DNA of 64,000 nt, taken from Paraburkholderia sacchari (GTDB taxonomy: Bacteria > Pseudomonadota > Gammaproteobacteria > Burkholderiales > Burkholderiaceae). The DNA lies in contig NZ_JTDB02000004.1 of assembly GCF_000785435.2 (NCBI RefSeq), positions 124,001-188,000 of the forward strand. The letters are read 5' to 3'. This document shows positions 34,027 through 42,050 of the stretch, piece by piece (position 1 is the first letter of the stretch; each line of letters opens with the position of its first letter). The notes beneath the pieces are model-generated. The model did not search any database. It saw nothing but the letters and a program-made list of their open reading frames with translations, and had not been told where the DNA came from. Both the position numbers and the translations under genes were made by a program.

Positions 34027-34524
34027 CTACGCGCGGCGGCGACCTTTCCTCGCCAGCCCGTTCAGCGCCGGCACAAGCTGCTTGAATTGCTGGAACGCGC
34101 CGTCGCGATGTGCGCGTGCCACCGCGTGAACCTGCGCTTCATCCTCGCGGGTCCATTGGAGGATCGCGGCAATCCGTTCGGCCTCGCGGCGGGTCCATAG
34201 CGCACGCACGACACTCATGGGCCGCCCACGCACCGTCGAGCGCACTGACCAGTAATCGAACTCAGCGTAGAACCGCCGTGGGCCGCGAGCGCCTTCCGGG
34301 CGCTGCCGGCACAACCGCCATTCGAATTTTTCGTCGTTCCATAACCGGTGATTGAAACCCGTGGGCCATTCGAGTTCGCGCGGGATTAACGCTTCGTCAA
34401 TGAGTTGCTCCATGGTGCCGAGCACTTCGAAATAACCGAGTTCGGGAGCGAAATTAAAAACCGGAGTGTCGGGGACAGTGAAGTCGATACAGTGCCCTCG
34501 CCTGTCGTCGGTGGGAGTGTTCAC
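34027..34524 (-). CDS. conserved-looking hypothetical protein, 165 aa
   Basis: The start is the GTG at 34524 with GGAGA 8 nt upstream. The product is soluble and rich in Trp, Arg and acidic residues (FNFAPELGYFEVLGTMEQLID, WPTGFNHRLWNDEKFEWRLCRQRPEGARGPRRFYAEFDYWSVRS), ending in a basic tail (GLARKGRRRA). No signal peptide or membrane segment. It is not recognised; codon use is like its neighbours and it looks like a real gene. No obvious operon partner. Confidence 0.6.
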   Translation of the reverse strand: MNTPTDDRRGHCIDFTVPDTPVFNFAPELGYFEVLGTMEQLIDEALIPRELEWPTGFNHRLWNDEKFEWRLCRQRPEGARGPRRFYAEFDYWSVRSTVRGRPMSVVRALWTRREAERIAAILQWTREDEAQVHAVARAHRDGAFQQFKQLVPALNGLARKGRRRA

Positions 34525-34693
34525 AGCGCAATCTCCTGTGCTGGGTGTGAGGCCCGGCTCCCGCTCTCAATCGGGGTGGGGGTGGCCGGGCGCAAGACGG
34601 GGTTGAGAGGCCGGCGCAAAGGAACCGGTGAGCCGAAGCTCCCCCGCCAAGGCCCGGCCATTGAAGGCGCGCATTGGCATTGGCATGCGGACG

Positions 34694-34718
34694 AAAAAAA
34701 CGCCGCTCGCGAGCGGCG
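34694..34718 (-). terminator. rho-independent terminator (minus strand)
   Basis: The perfect palindrome CGCCGCTCGCGAGCGGCG (34701-34718) is followed on the minus strand by seven T (34694-34700). It is a very strong terminator for a leftward transcript. No coding gene lies directly before it, because the previous terminator at 34969-35016 already ends the porin operon. Confidence 0.85.
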
Positions 34719-34968
34719 GCGGTCCGCCTTTGCATTTCCGGCTCTCACCCCGGGTCGCTGCTGTTTCAGCGACGCTCTGGCATTCATTATCGGGATAATG
34801 AGCGTCTGCGCTAAGTGACAGGGTGACGCCCTGGACCGCTTGTCGCAGGAGATAAACGTGGCGAGATCGACGAGCCGCGAGGATTTTTGCGATTAAATTG
34901 GGAGGTGCGGACCGCGGGGAAGGTATCGCGAGGAATGACACTCGACTACCTGGACTTCATCGCATAGA

Positions 34969-35016
34969 AATAAAAAAAGCGCCCATTGACGCTTGATATC
35001 GTCAACGTCAATGGGC
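34969..35016 (-). terminator. rho-independent terminator closing the LacI-linked operon
   Basis: On the minus strand GCCCATTGACG (35016-35006) pairs with CGTCAATGGGC (34991-34981) around a 14-nt loop, followed by GCTTTTTTTATTTC. It lies 20 bp after the GMC-remnant stop and is the first strong terminator after NCS2-amidohydrolase-TSUP-porin, so it defines the operon end. Confidence 0.88.
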
Positions 35017-35036
35017 GGCTATTCCGAGCAGACCGA

Positions 35037-35294
35037 TTACTTCGCCGCCTGCCGGATCATATCCACAGCCTTCTCGGCAATCATGATCGTGGGCGCATTG
35101 GTATTGCCGCTCACCACCGTCGGCATGATCGACGCATCCACGACGCGCAGCCCGTTGATCCCATGCACGCGCAATTGCGCATCCACCACCGCGAGCGGAT
35201 CGCTGCCCATCTTGCAGGTGCCCACCGGATGGTACTGGGTGTCGGCGCGGCGGAGGATATCCTGCTCCACGGCGCGCTGGTCCGATTGATTCAA
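35037..35294 (-). pseudogene. C-terminal remnant of a GMC-family oxidoreductase
   Basis: The 85-residue frame reads [68 protein letters not shown]. This is the C-terminal domain of glucose-methanol-choline oxidoreductases, including the active-site H of [10 protein letters not shown] and the terminal FAD contact. The FAD-binding N-terminal 450 residues are absent; the porin gene ends 28 bp upstream, so a deletion removed them. It cannot be an active dehydrogenase. It sits between the porin and the operon terminator. Confidence 0.88.
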
Positions 35295-35322
35295 CCAACG
35301 GCGGCTGTGCCCCGCCGCCGCG

Positions 35323-36417
35323 CTAGAAGAAGTGATGAATCCCAGCCAGCACGACCGTCTGCGATCCCGAAGACGATGCGCCTATCCCCATCGTGCTGGC
35401 AACCGCGCCCGACGATGCGCGCTCGACCATCACGTCCATATAAAGCTGCGTGCGCTTCGAGAGCGAGTACACATTGGCGAGCGTCGCCTGGGTCCAGCGC
35501 TTGCCGGCGAGCGTCGTGGTCCAGGCGCCCGCGCCCACCATATAGGCGGGCGTGATCTGGAAATTGGCGCCGCCGTCGATGGTGCGGTAGTTCTGCGCCT
35601 CGCCATGCCGTTCAATGCGCACCTGCGTGTAGAGCGCATGCAATTGAACCCTCCCCCACTGATAGCTGCCGCCGATACCCGCATTGCGCACGCGCTCGGC
35701 TACGAACGGTGCGCCATTGGAGAGGCTCACGCCCTCGAATGCATTCAGGCCCAGCCCGCCGGCCAGGTTGAGCGAGCGGTCGTGGTACTCCGACCAGGCG
35801 GCGGCCAGCTTCAGCGGGCCGTAGCCATAGTTCGCGCCGAAGCTGATGGTGTGGCCTGTCGTGCTGCTGCTCGAATTCGTGAAGCCGTAGAGCGCGCCAA
35901 TGGTGAGGCCTGCGAACGGCTGGCTCACGAACTTCGCCGTATTGGACAGTTCGACGGGAACGGTGTTGGCGAGCCCGTCGACGTTGCCCGGATGAAAGGC
36001 GGAGAAGTCGCTAAGCGACTGGGCGGTCGAAAGCGGGCCGAGCATTTCGAAGTGGAAGTCGGTCTGGCGGCCGAGCGTGACGGTGCCGATGCCGTTCTTC
36101 ACGAGACCCACCCAGGCCTGGCGGTTGAAGAGCGTTCCGGCGCTCGACATTGCGCCGGTGAGCGTCGAGAAGCCCGACTCCAGCTTGAACACGGTCTTAA
36201 GCCCAGCGCCCAGATCCTCGGTACCCGTCAGGCCCCAGCGATCGGCCTGAAACGTGCCCTGTTCAGCGATGAACGCATGCGAGCCGTGCAGATTGCTGAC
36301 GTAGCCAACGCCCGCGTCCAGACTGCCGTACAGCGTAATGCTGCTCTGTGCGTGCGCACCAGAAATGTTGGCAATACTAAGCGCCATGCAGGCGGGCGCT
36401 AACAGATACTTCTTCAT
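35323..36417 (-). CDS. Burkholderia-type outer-membrane porin (OmpC-like)
   Basis: A 364-residue trimeric general porin. The signal peptide ([23 protein letters not shown]) is followed by the family opening [19 protein letters not shown], then [20 protein letters not shown] and [24 protein letters not shown]; it ends in the aromatic HHFF required for assembly. The start at 36417 is preferred over an ATG four codons earlier; neither has a strong binding site. It is 86 bp downstream of the TSUP gene on the same strand and is likely the outer-membrane gate for the operon's substrate. Confidence 0.92.
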   Translation of the reverse strand: MKKYLLAPACMALSIANISGAHAQSSITLYGSLDAGVGYVSNLHGSHAFIAEQGTFQADRWGLTGTEDLGAGLKTVFKLESGFSTLTGAMSSAGTLFNRQAWVGLVKNGIGTVTLGRQTDFHFEMLGPLSTAQSLSDFSAFHPGNVDGLANTVPVELSNTAKFVSQPFAGLTIGALYGFTNSSSSTTGHTISFGANYGYGPLKLAAAWSEYHDRSLNLAGGLGLNAFEGVSLSNGAPFVAERVRNAGIGGSYQWGRVQLHALYTQVRIERHGEAQNYRTIDGGANFQITPAYMVGAGAWTTTLAGKRWTQATLANVYSLSKRTQLYMDVMVERASSGAVASTMGIGASSSGSQTVVLAGIHHFF

Positions 36418-36503
36418 TGGGGGTCTCATCGCGATGCTCTATTTTCTCTGTTGAACGAGCCGGCTCTGAACGAGCCGTTCTTGTCTGCAATGACTTCGGG
36501 GAT

Positions 36504-37220
36504 TCACGTCAAGGTCTGGTACAGGATTGCCGCGCCCGAAACGATCGCGAAGCCCATCACGCTGATGCGCAGGACCTTGCTGTTCAGTCGCTGATGCACG
36601 TGCTGGCTGATGAAGGCGCCAAGAATGACGGGCGGCACGAGCAGCAGCGCGGAAACGAACCGGTCCACGCTGATCTGGCCGGTGAAGCTGAGCATCACCA
36701 GCGAAACCGCTTCGCCAATCGCGAAGCACAGCGCGATGGTCGAGCGCAGCGCGGGCGCTCGGTAGTGCTGGAAGACCATCGCGAGCGCCGGTCCGCCAAT
36801 GCCCGTTGCGGTTTCGGTGATGCCGGTCACGGCGCCCGCCGTGATCAGCGCGTTGCGGCCTGGCGCGAAGGTGGGCGCGCACAGCGTGGCGACAGCGGCG
36901 GCAATCGTCGATGCGCCGATGAACAGGTTCAGGTCGTGCGCCGAGATGCGCGAGATGATCAGCACGCCGCCCACCGCGCCCACCGTGCGCCCGACTGTGA
37001 TCCATAGCGTGCCGTTCGAATCGAGCGCCGGGCGCTCGCGCCACGCGAGATAGACGTTGAGCGGCAGCATCAGAATCAGCAGCGACACGGGCAAGAGGCC
37101 CGGATCGATCAAGCCGATCACGGGGGCGCAGATGAGCGCGAAGCCCACCCCCACCGCGCCTTGAATGAACGCGGCAATCGTTACGGTGGCGGCAAGAATG
37201 AGGAATACGGTCAGACTCAC
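36504..37220 (-). CDS. TSUP-family membrane transporter (TauE/SafE)
   Basis: A 238-residue inner-membrane protein with about seven or eight hydrophobic segments in two related halves (FIQGAVGVGFALICAPVIGLIDP and GITETATGIGGPALAMVFQHYRAPALRSTIALCF). The repeated G-x-G-G/P-x-x-A motifs are typical of the TauE/SafE (TSUP) family, whose members export sulfite, sulfonates or organic anions. It lies 68 bp after the amidohydrolase gene. Its presence suggests that breakdown of the operon substrate releases an anion that must leave the cell, or that it imports an acid. The direction is not known. Confidence 0.85.
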   Translation of the reverse strand: MSLTVFLILAATVTIAAFIQGAVGVGFALICAPVIGLIDPGLLPVSLLILMLPLNVYLAWRERPALDSNGTLWITVGRTVGAVGGVLIISRISAHDLNLFIGASTIAAAVATLCAPTFAPGRNALITAGAVTGITETATGIGGPALAMVFQHYRAPALRSTIALCFAIGEAVSLVMLSFTGQISVDRFVSALLLVPPVILGAFISQHVHQRLNSKVLRISVMGFAIVSGAAILYQTLT

Positions 37221-37288
37221 AGATGGGTTCTCCTAAGGATGGACAGCTATGCGCGGGGCGGATCGAACGGCAATCGCGCCCGCGTGTT

Positions 37289-38785
37289 TCAGCTACTCGA
37301 TACCAGCGGCGAGAGCGTTTGCGTGGCGGACTGAGCCTGCGTTGCGCCGCAAACCGTGGGGGTGTCTGGCGTGACCGGGTTGATCGACAAAGGCGCAGCA
37401 TGCACCCGCTTGATAGGTGCGAGCGCAACGACGGCGGCGGCGGCTTCATCGACTTCGCGCAGCAGCGCGCGCGCGTCCCAGTCGATGGGCCAGCCGTGCC
37501 ACAGGCGCAGGCGTCCCGCCACGAACACCGCATCGATCTGGCTGCGATTGGCGAGGCGCACGAGCTCCCATTCGAGCTCCCACGAGGGCCGCATTTCGGG
37601 CACGTCGAGATCCACGAGCAGAAAGTCCGCGGCTTTGCCCGGCGCGATTTCGCCGGTCAATGCGCCAAGGCGCACGGCGTCGGCACCGCCGCGCAGCGCG
37701 TGATCGAGCCAGAGCTTGCCCGCGCCGCACGACGAGTCGCCCGTAGCAAGGCCGAAGGCGAAACGTTGCGCGGTCTCGGCTGCGTCGAGCAACCGGAATG
37801 CGTCGCTGCGCGTGCCATCGGTGCCGAGGCCGAAGCGAATGCCGAGCGCGGCCATCTGCAGCGCCGGGGCCACCGCGTTGCCCTTCCACGAACTCGCGAC
37901 GGGGTTGTAGCTCACGGCCGCGCCCGTGTCGCGCAGCAGGTTCAGCTCGGAAGGCGTGACGAGCGTGGCATGCGCGATCAGCGTTTGCGGCCCCAACGCG
38001 CCCGCATGGTGAAGGTGCTCGATGGGGCGCATCTTGCGCGCGACGATCGAGCGCTCGACGGAGGCGAGGTGCTCGTTGGCATGCGTCTGGAACACCGCGC
38101 CGGCCTCGGCGCACATAGCGGCCACGGTTTGCAGCATGCCGTCCGAACCTGCTTCGGGCACCGAAATAGCCAGCGACGGATGCACGAGCGCATGGCCGCT
38201 CCAATGCCCCAGATGGGCCTGCGCGCGGGCGACGATAGCGCCGCGCTCGCGGGCGTCGATATGGTCGCCCATGTCGTTGCAGATCTTGCCGAGCACGCAG
38301 CGCACGCCCACTTCCTGGGTGGCCGCGGCGATCGTCGAGATGTCGCTGTCCGAGCGCGTGCCGGCGTCGCAAACGGTCGTGAAGCCGCCGCGCAGCGCTT
38401 CGAGCGCGGCCAGCCTGGTCGACAGGTACAGCAGGTTCTCGTCGAGGCAGTTTTCGAGCGGGACCCAGATGCGGCGGTAGATCTCCGAGGGCTCGCCAAA
38501 CGCGAGCGCCTTGCCGAACGACTGCGTGAGATGGTGATGCGCGTCGACGAAGCCGGGCATCAGCAGCTTGCCCGGCAGCGCGAGCGGCGTCAGCAGCGGG
38601 TAGCGCGCAACGAGTTCGTCGGCGTGGCCGATGTCGCGAAAGCGCCCGTTGGCGACCACGACCGCATGCTCGCGCACCGGACCTTCGGCGAGCAGCAGCG
38701 TTTCGGGCAACAGCAGCAGTTCATCGGCGCACAGTTCGGTGCGGGAAAGGGAGCAGGGCGAAGCGGCTGTGGAGCGAGTTTGCAT
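37289..38785 (-). CDS. amidohydrolase-family deaminase (guanine/8-oxoguanine deaminase or TrzN/AtzA type)
   Basis: A 498-residue metal-dependent hydrolase. The metal motif GFVDAHHHL (HxH at 83 and 85), HANEH, HATLV and the final Asp in GTDGTRSDAFR are all present, so it should be active. The family deaminates or dehalogenates purine, pyrimidine and triazine rings. It is preceded by an NCS2 nucleobase permease and followed by TSUP and porin genes, so a nucleobase-like ring compound is the likely substrate. The C-terminal tail (about 470-498, SATQTLSPLVSSS) is a low-complexity extension. Substrate cannot be fixed from sequence alone. Confidence 0.88.
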   Translation of the reverse strand: MQTRSTAASPCSLSRTELCADELLLLPETLLLAEGPVREHAVVVANGRFRDIGHADELVARYPLLTPLALPGKLLMPGFVDAHHHLTQSFGKALAFGEPSEIYRRIWVPLENCLDENLLYLSTRLAALEALRGGFTTVCDAGTRSDSDISTIAAATQEVGVRCVLGKICNDMGDHIDARERGAIVARAQAHLGHWSGHALVHPSLAISVPEAGSDGMLQTVAAMCAEAGAVFQTHANEHLASVERSIVARKMRPIEHLHHAGALGPQTLIAHATLVTPSELNLLRDTGAAVSYNPVASSWKGNAVAPALQMAALGIRFGLGTDGTRSDAFRLLDAAETAQRFAFGLATGDSSCGAGKLWLDHALRGGADAVRLGALTGEIAPGKAADFLLVDLDVPEMRPSWELEWELVRLANRSQIDAVFVAGRLRLWHGWPIDWDARALLREVDEAAAAVVALAPIKRVHAAPLSINPVTPDTPTVCGATQAQSATQTLSPLVSSS

Positions 38786-38811
38786 GATGATGAAGTTGGG
38801 CTGTATGGGGT

Positions 38812-40221
38812 TCAGTGGCAGGAAGGGGTTTCGTTGACGGTTGCTTCAAGCGCGCCAGCCGCATGGGATGCGTGGGCCGCATGGGCGGTGCGGCTTGTGC
38901 GGCTTGTGCGCGGCCGCCAGCGCAGGCTCAGGTGTTCGAAGATCAAGTTGACGATCACGGCGGTGAGCGCGCCCATCGCGAGCCCGTTGCCGAGCACGAT
39001 TTGCAGCGTCGCGGGAAAGCGGCTGTAGACGCCGGGCACGACGATCGGCAGGATGCCCATCGTGAGCGCGGCGGCGAGCGTGTACATGTTGGCGCGCGCG
39101 CGCAGGTCCACCTGGCGCAGCAAGTTGATGCCCATGACGCCGATGATCGAGAACACGATCAGCGCGGTGCCGCCCACCACCGCGGCGGGAATGGCGTTGG
39201 CGAGGCGCGAGAGCGGCGCGAGCAGCGCGATTACGATCAGCAGCGCGCCGGCCATCGCGGTGACGAAGCGCGAGCGGATGCCGGTTGCCTCCACGATGCC
39301 GATGTTTTCGCTGCTCGTAATGATGAGCGAGGTGCCGAAAAGCCCGCCAACCATCGACATGAGCGCATCGGCGCGAATGGTTTGCGGCACGGCTACGCGC
39401 GGGTCGATTTCCTTGCCCACGATCTCGGCGATCGCCACGGTCTGGCCGGTGGCCTCCGCCATCGAAATCACGCTGAAGATCAAGAGCGGCAGCGCGGCGA
39501 AGAGGTCGAAGCGCGGCATGCCGAACGGCAGCGGCGTGGGCAGCGTGACGAGCGCGCCGCTCCAGACGCTGGCGAAACTCATCAAGCCCAGCGCCGAGGC
39601 CAGCGCCGCGCCCGCAAGCAGGCCCAGCAGCACGGCCAGTTGCCCGAGCATGCCCTTGAAGAGCTTCGCGAACAGCACGGTGAAGGCGACCGTGGCGAGC
39701 GCGAGGCCGATCCCGGCGGGGCTGCCGAACTCGGCGGTGCCGGGGCGGCCAACGATCACCACGCCGTAGATGCGGATCAGGTTGACGGCGACGAGGATCA
39801 GCATCGTGCCGATCACGATGCGCGGGAAAAAGCGCAGGCAGCGGCGGAACACCGGCAGCAGCAGAAAGTAGAACAGGCCTGTGAGGATGGTCGCGCCGGC
39901 GGCCGTGCGCAGGTCGGTTTGCTGCGCGATCAGCACGAACAGGACCACCGGCGCGCCGCCCGGCACCATGATGAACGGCAGGCGCGCGCCAAAGCGCAGC
40001 GGGCCGAACGATTGCAGCAGCGTGCCGATTCCGCAGACGAGAAAGGTCGCGCTGATCAAGTCGACGGTCAGCGCCGACGACAGCCCGAGCGCTTTCGCGA
40101 CCAGAAAGACCGCCGTGATGGGGGAAGCGGCCACCACCAGCACGTGCTGAAGGCCGAACAACATCAGTTTGACGAGCGGCAAGCGCTCGTCTACGGGGTG
40201 AACCTGCTGGGCTTTCGTCAT
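38812..40221 (-). CDS. NCS2-family nucleobase permease (xanthine/uracil type)
   Basis: A 469-residue inner-membrane symporter with fourteen predicted segments. LFGLQHVLVVAASPITAVFLVAKALG (first helix with QH), FVCGIGTLLQS-like FLVCGIGTLLQSFG, RLPFIMVPGGAPV and SSENIGIVEATGIRSRF (the NCS2 signature region) support the family. The tail (RPRTSRTSRTAHAAHASHAAG) is a low-complexity repeat. It is the first gene of the operon, facing the LacI regulator across two palindromic operators. It imports a purine- or pyrimidine-like ring for the downstream deaminase. Confidence 0.92.
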   Translation of the reverse strand: MTKAQQVHPVDERLPLVKLMLFGLQHVLVVAASPITAVFLVAKALGLSSALTVDLISATFLVCGIGTLLQSFGPLRFGARLPFIMVPGGAPVVLFVLIAQQTDLRTAAGATILTGLFYFLLLPVFRRCLRFFPRIVIGTMLILVAVNLIRIYGVVIVGRPGTAEFGSPAGIGLALATVAFTVLFAKLFKGMLGQLAVLLGLLAGAALASALGLMSFASVWSGALVTLPTPLPFGMPRFDLFAALPLLIFSVISMAEATGQTVAIAEIVGKEIDPRVAVPQTIRADALMSMVGGLFGTSLIITSSENIGIVEATGIRSRFVTAMAGALLIVIALLAPLSRLANAIPAAVVGGTALIVFSIIGVMGINLLRQVDLRARANMYTLAAALTMGILPIVVPGVYSRFPATLQIVLGNGLAMGALTAVIVNLIFEHLSLRWRPRTSRTSRTAHAAHASHAAGALEATVNETPSCH

Positions 40222-40306
40222 GACTGCGTGTCTCCATGTGCCGCAGACCGCCTCACGTCTGCGAGGGTGTGTCGTTGTTCTGGGGAAGCTGCTTTACAAA
40301 AACCGC

Positions 40307-40326
40307 ATCCCAAATCGATTTGGGAT
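40307..40326. promoter_or_regulatory. LacI-type operator 1
   Basis: ATCCCAAATCGATTTGGGAT is a perfect 20-bp palindrome with the central CG typical of LacI-family sites. It lies 86 bp before the NCS2 start and 145 bp before the lacI start, in the shared divergent region. Confidence 0.75.
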
Positions 40327-40353
40327 CGCGCGCAAAAAATTGGGCGGGCGCCC

Positions 40354-40366
40354 AAAATCGATTTGC
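40354..40366. promoter_or_regulatory. LacI-type operator 2 (half-degenerate)
   Basis: AAAATCGATTTGC keeps the AAATCGATTT core of operator 1, with weaker flanks. The centres of the two sites are 43 bp apart, about four helical turns, so they face the same side of the DNA and could be bridged or bound cooperatively. Confidence 0.6.
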
Positions 40367-40470
40367 TATCGTAGAATGGTGCGTCCCGAAGGCCTTGTCA
40401 AGCCGGATTATTTATCGACCGATTGGTCGCGATAGCCCACAAACCCCGGACTCCAAGCGAGAAAAACAGC

Positions 40471-41511
40471 ATGCAAAGTTCAGCGCCGCCCAAGCCGCGG
40501 CCGACCATTGCCGACGTTGCCCGCGCAGCGGGCGTCTCCACGACCACCGTTTCGCATGCGTTGAACGACAAGGGCTATGTCGATCCGCAAACGCGCCAGC
40601 GCGTGAAGGACGTGGCGCGCGAACTGGGCTACCGCCCGAGCGTGCGCGCGCAGCGGCTGCGCACCGGCGAAGCGCGCACCATCGCGCTGCTTTCGTCGAT
40701 GCCGTTCGAAATCGCCGGAGGCGCGTCGCGGCTCGGGTTTCTGATGGAAATCGCGGCGGTCGCGGCCGCTGCCGCGCTCACGCGCGGTCTCGCGCTGGTG
40801 CTCGTGCCGCCCATCATGGCGGGGCGGTTGCCGCTCGAGCAGCTCGACATCGACGGCGCCATCGTGATCGAACCCACCGCCGACGATGCGAACGTGGCCC
40901 ATCTGCAGGCGCGCGGCTTGCCGGTCGTGTGCCTCGGGCGCATGCCCGGCAACGACGCGCTGCCCTATGTCGACATCCACTCGTTCGCCACCACGGCGCT
41001 GTTGCTGCGCCATCTGCATGAGCAGGGCAGCAGGCGGATTGCGCTTCTGATTGGCGCGCAGCAGCGCAATTCATATGTCGAATCGCGCGCTGCGTACGAG
41101 CAATTCTGCGCGGAGCACGACATGACGCCCGTGATCGCCGTGGCCGACGAAGCGGGCGGCGAGGAAGCAGGCCGCGAAGCATGCGCTGCGCTGTTGCAGC
41201 AGCACCCGCAGCTCGATGGGCTGTGCGCGCTGGTTGACGCGTTTGCCGTGGGCGCGGTGCAGGGCATTGCCGACGCAGGCCGGCGCGTACCCGAGGACAT
41301 CAAAATCGCGACCCGTTACGACGGGATTCGCGCGCGCAGTTGCCGGCCGCCGCTCACGGCCGTCGATCTTCACCTCGACGAAATGGCCTCGCAAGCCGTG
41401 GCGCTGCTGTTCGATCATCTGGCGGGCAAGGGCGGGGCGGACTTTGCCACGCCGCCCGATCCATCACTGGTGATTCGCGAGTCTTCGGCTGCTGCCCGGG
41501 ACAACGCCTGA
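40471..41511 (+). CDS. LacI-family transcriptional regulator
   Basis: A 346-residue regulator. The N-terminal helix-turn-helix (PTIADVARAAGVSTTTVSHALNDKGYVDPQTRQRVKDVARELGYRPS) is classic LacI, followed by a periplasmic-binding-protein-like sensor domain (AIVIEPTADDANVAHLQARG, RIALLIGAQQRNSYVESRAAY). The start at 40471 places the HTH normally. It is divergent from the NCS2-amidohydrolase-TSUP-porin operon and probably represses it and itself through the two palindromes. The inducer is probably the nucleobase-like substrate or its product. Confidence 0.9.
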   Translation: MQSSAPPKPRPTIADVARAAGVSTTTVSHALNDKGYVDPQTRQRVKDVARELGYRPSVRAQRLRTGEARTIALLSSMPFEIAGGASRLGFLMEIAAVAAAAALTRGLALVLVPPIMAGRLPLEQLDIDGAIVIEPTADDANVAHLQARGLPVVCLGRMPGNDALPYVDIHSFATTALLLRHLHEQGSRRIALLIGAQQRNSYVESRAAYEQFCAEHDMTPVIAVADEAGGEEAGREACAALLQQHPQLDGLCALVDAFAVGAVQGIADAGRRVPEDIKIATRYDGIRARSCRPPLTAVDLHLDEMASQAVALLFDHLAGKGGADFATPPDPSLVIRESSAAARDNA

Positions 41512-41591
41512 GGTTTCGCGCGCAACAAAGCCTGGATGCCTGCAAACCACCTTCGCGGGTTTTCAACGGCTCCAGGCAATTCCTGAGTCAC

Positions 41592-41611
41592 AAATCAGGA
41601 AAACCTGATTT
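41592..41611. promoter_or_regulatory. perfect inverted repeat upstream of short ORF
   Basis: AAATCAGG (41592-41599) and CCTGATTT (41604-41611) flank AAAA. It may be an operator for the short transcript unit or an RNA hairpin. No regulator is adjacent that would obviously bind it. Confidence 0.4.
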
Positions 41612-41669
41612 CCGCTACGTGTCGGCATGCCTATTCTCCCTTTACGCAAATACACGCAACGGAGGATTC

Positions 41670-41723
41670 GTGAACCGTTCTGAAGACGTCATTGAGGCTC
41701 TTGGACCAATCAGGGCGAAATAG
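41670..41723 (+). CDS. possible 17-residue peptide or leader ORF
   Basis: A GTG start at 41670 is preceded by GGAGG with ideal spacing (ACGGAGGATTC). It encodes MNRSEDVIEALGPIRAK and then a stop, followed 26 nt later by an intrinsic terminator. It could be a leader peptide, a small protein or a spurious ORF within a small RNA. No downstream gene is close enough to be attenuated by it except the PotD-like gene 330 bp away. Confidence 0.35.
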   Translation: MNRSEDVIEALGPIRAK

Positions 41724-41748
41724 GACCGGCATTAAATGAGTGACTTGC

Positions 41749-41798
41749 CTGAGGCTGGCTTCGACTGTCTCCGTCGGACGAGCCTCGGGTTTTTTTTC
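41749..41798 (+). terminator. rho-independent terminator after the short ORF
   Basis: CTGAGGCT (about 41749-41756) pairs with AGCCTCGG (41781-41788) and is followed by GTTTTTTTTC. The internal loop is long. It terminates rightward transcription about 250 bp before the PotD-like gene. Confidence 0.7.
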
Positions 41799-42050
41799 AT
41801 ACTAAAAGAGGATTTAAAGAAGTTAGATATCGTTTAAAGGTTCGTCCCATTTCATCCAATCGCACTTTCCCTTGCGTCGAAAAATATTCCAATTGCATAT
41901 TCTGGTTTTCGATTTTCGATAAGATGTGCAGCGGGAACGCATAAAAGATTCCCATCGGGATAAGGGGTCGAGCGAAGCGGCGTTTTCGCTTGGTCAAAAA
42001 CGAGAATGCGCTTCGCGCAAGCCTGAAGCAGCATCGAATAAGTTGGCGAA

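Larger units (their letters stand above)
34525..35036. other. 512-bp region with two minus-strand terminators and no clear gene
   Basis: No open frame here has a good ribosome binding site and product. It contains the terminators at 34694-34718 and 34969-35016 and a perfect inverted repeat CATTATC-GG-GATAATG (about 34787-34802) between them. The interval 34719-34968 ends in a strong terminator without an associated ORF, so a small RNA is possible. Confidence 0.45.
41512..42050. other. 539-bp intergenic region with a short orphan transcript unit
   Basis: Apart from the inverted repeat at 41592-41611, the 17-codon ORF at 41670-41723 and the terminator at 41749-41798, no gene is seen. The part from 41800 to 42040 is AT-rich and is expected to contain the promoter of the PotD-like gene. 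Confidence 0.5.

Noticed and set aside
34787..34802. CATTATC-GG-GATAATG as a Fur site
   Set aside because: It resembles half of the Fur consensus but lacks the repeated hexamer pattern and is not next to an iron gene; it is mentioned only as a structure.
37223..40374. two long plus-strand frames (601 and 519 residues) opposite the amidohydrolase and NCS2 genes
   Set aside because: Both are antisense to well-supported enzymes and have the Arg/His/Ala/Asp-rich composition of shadows.
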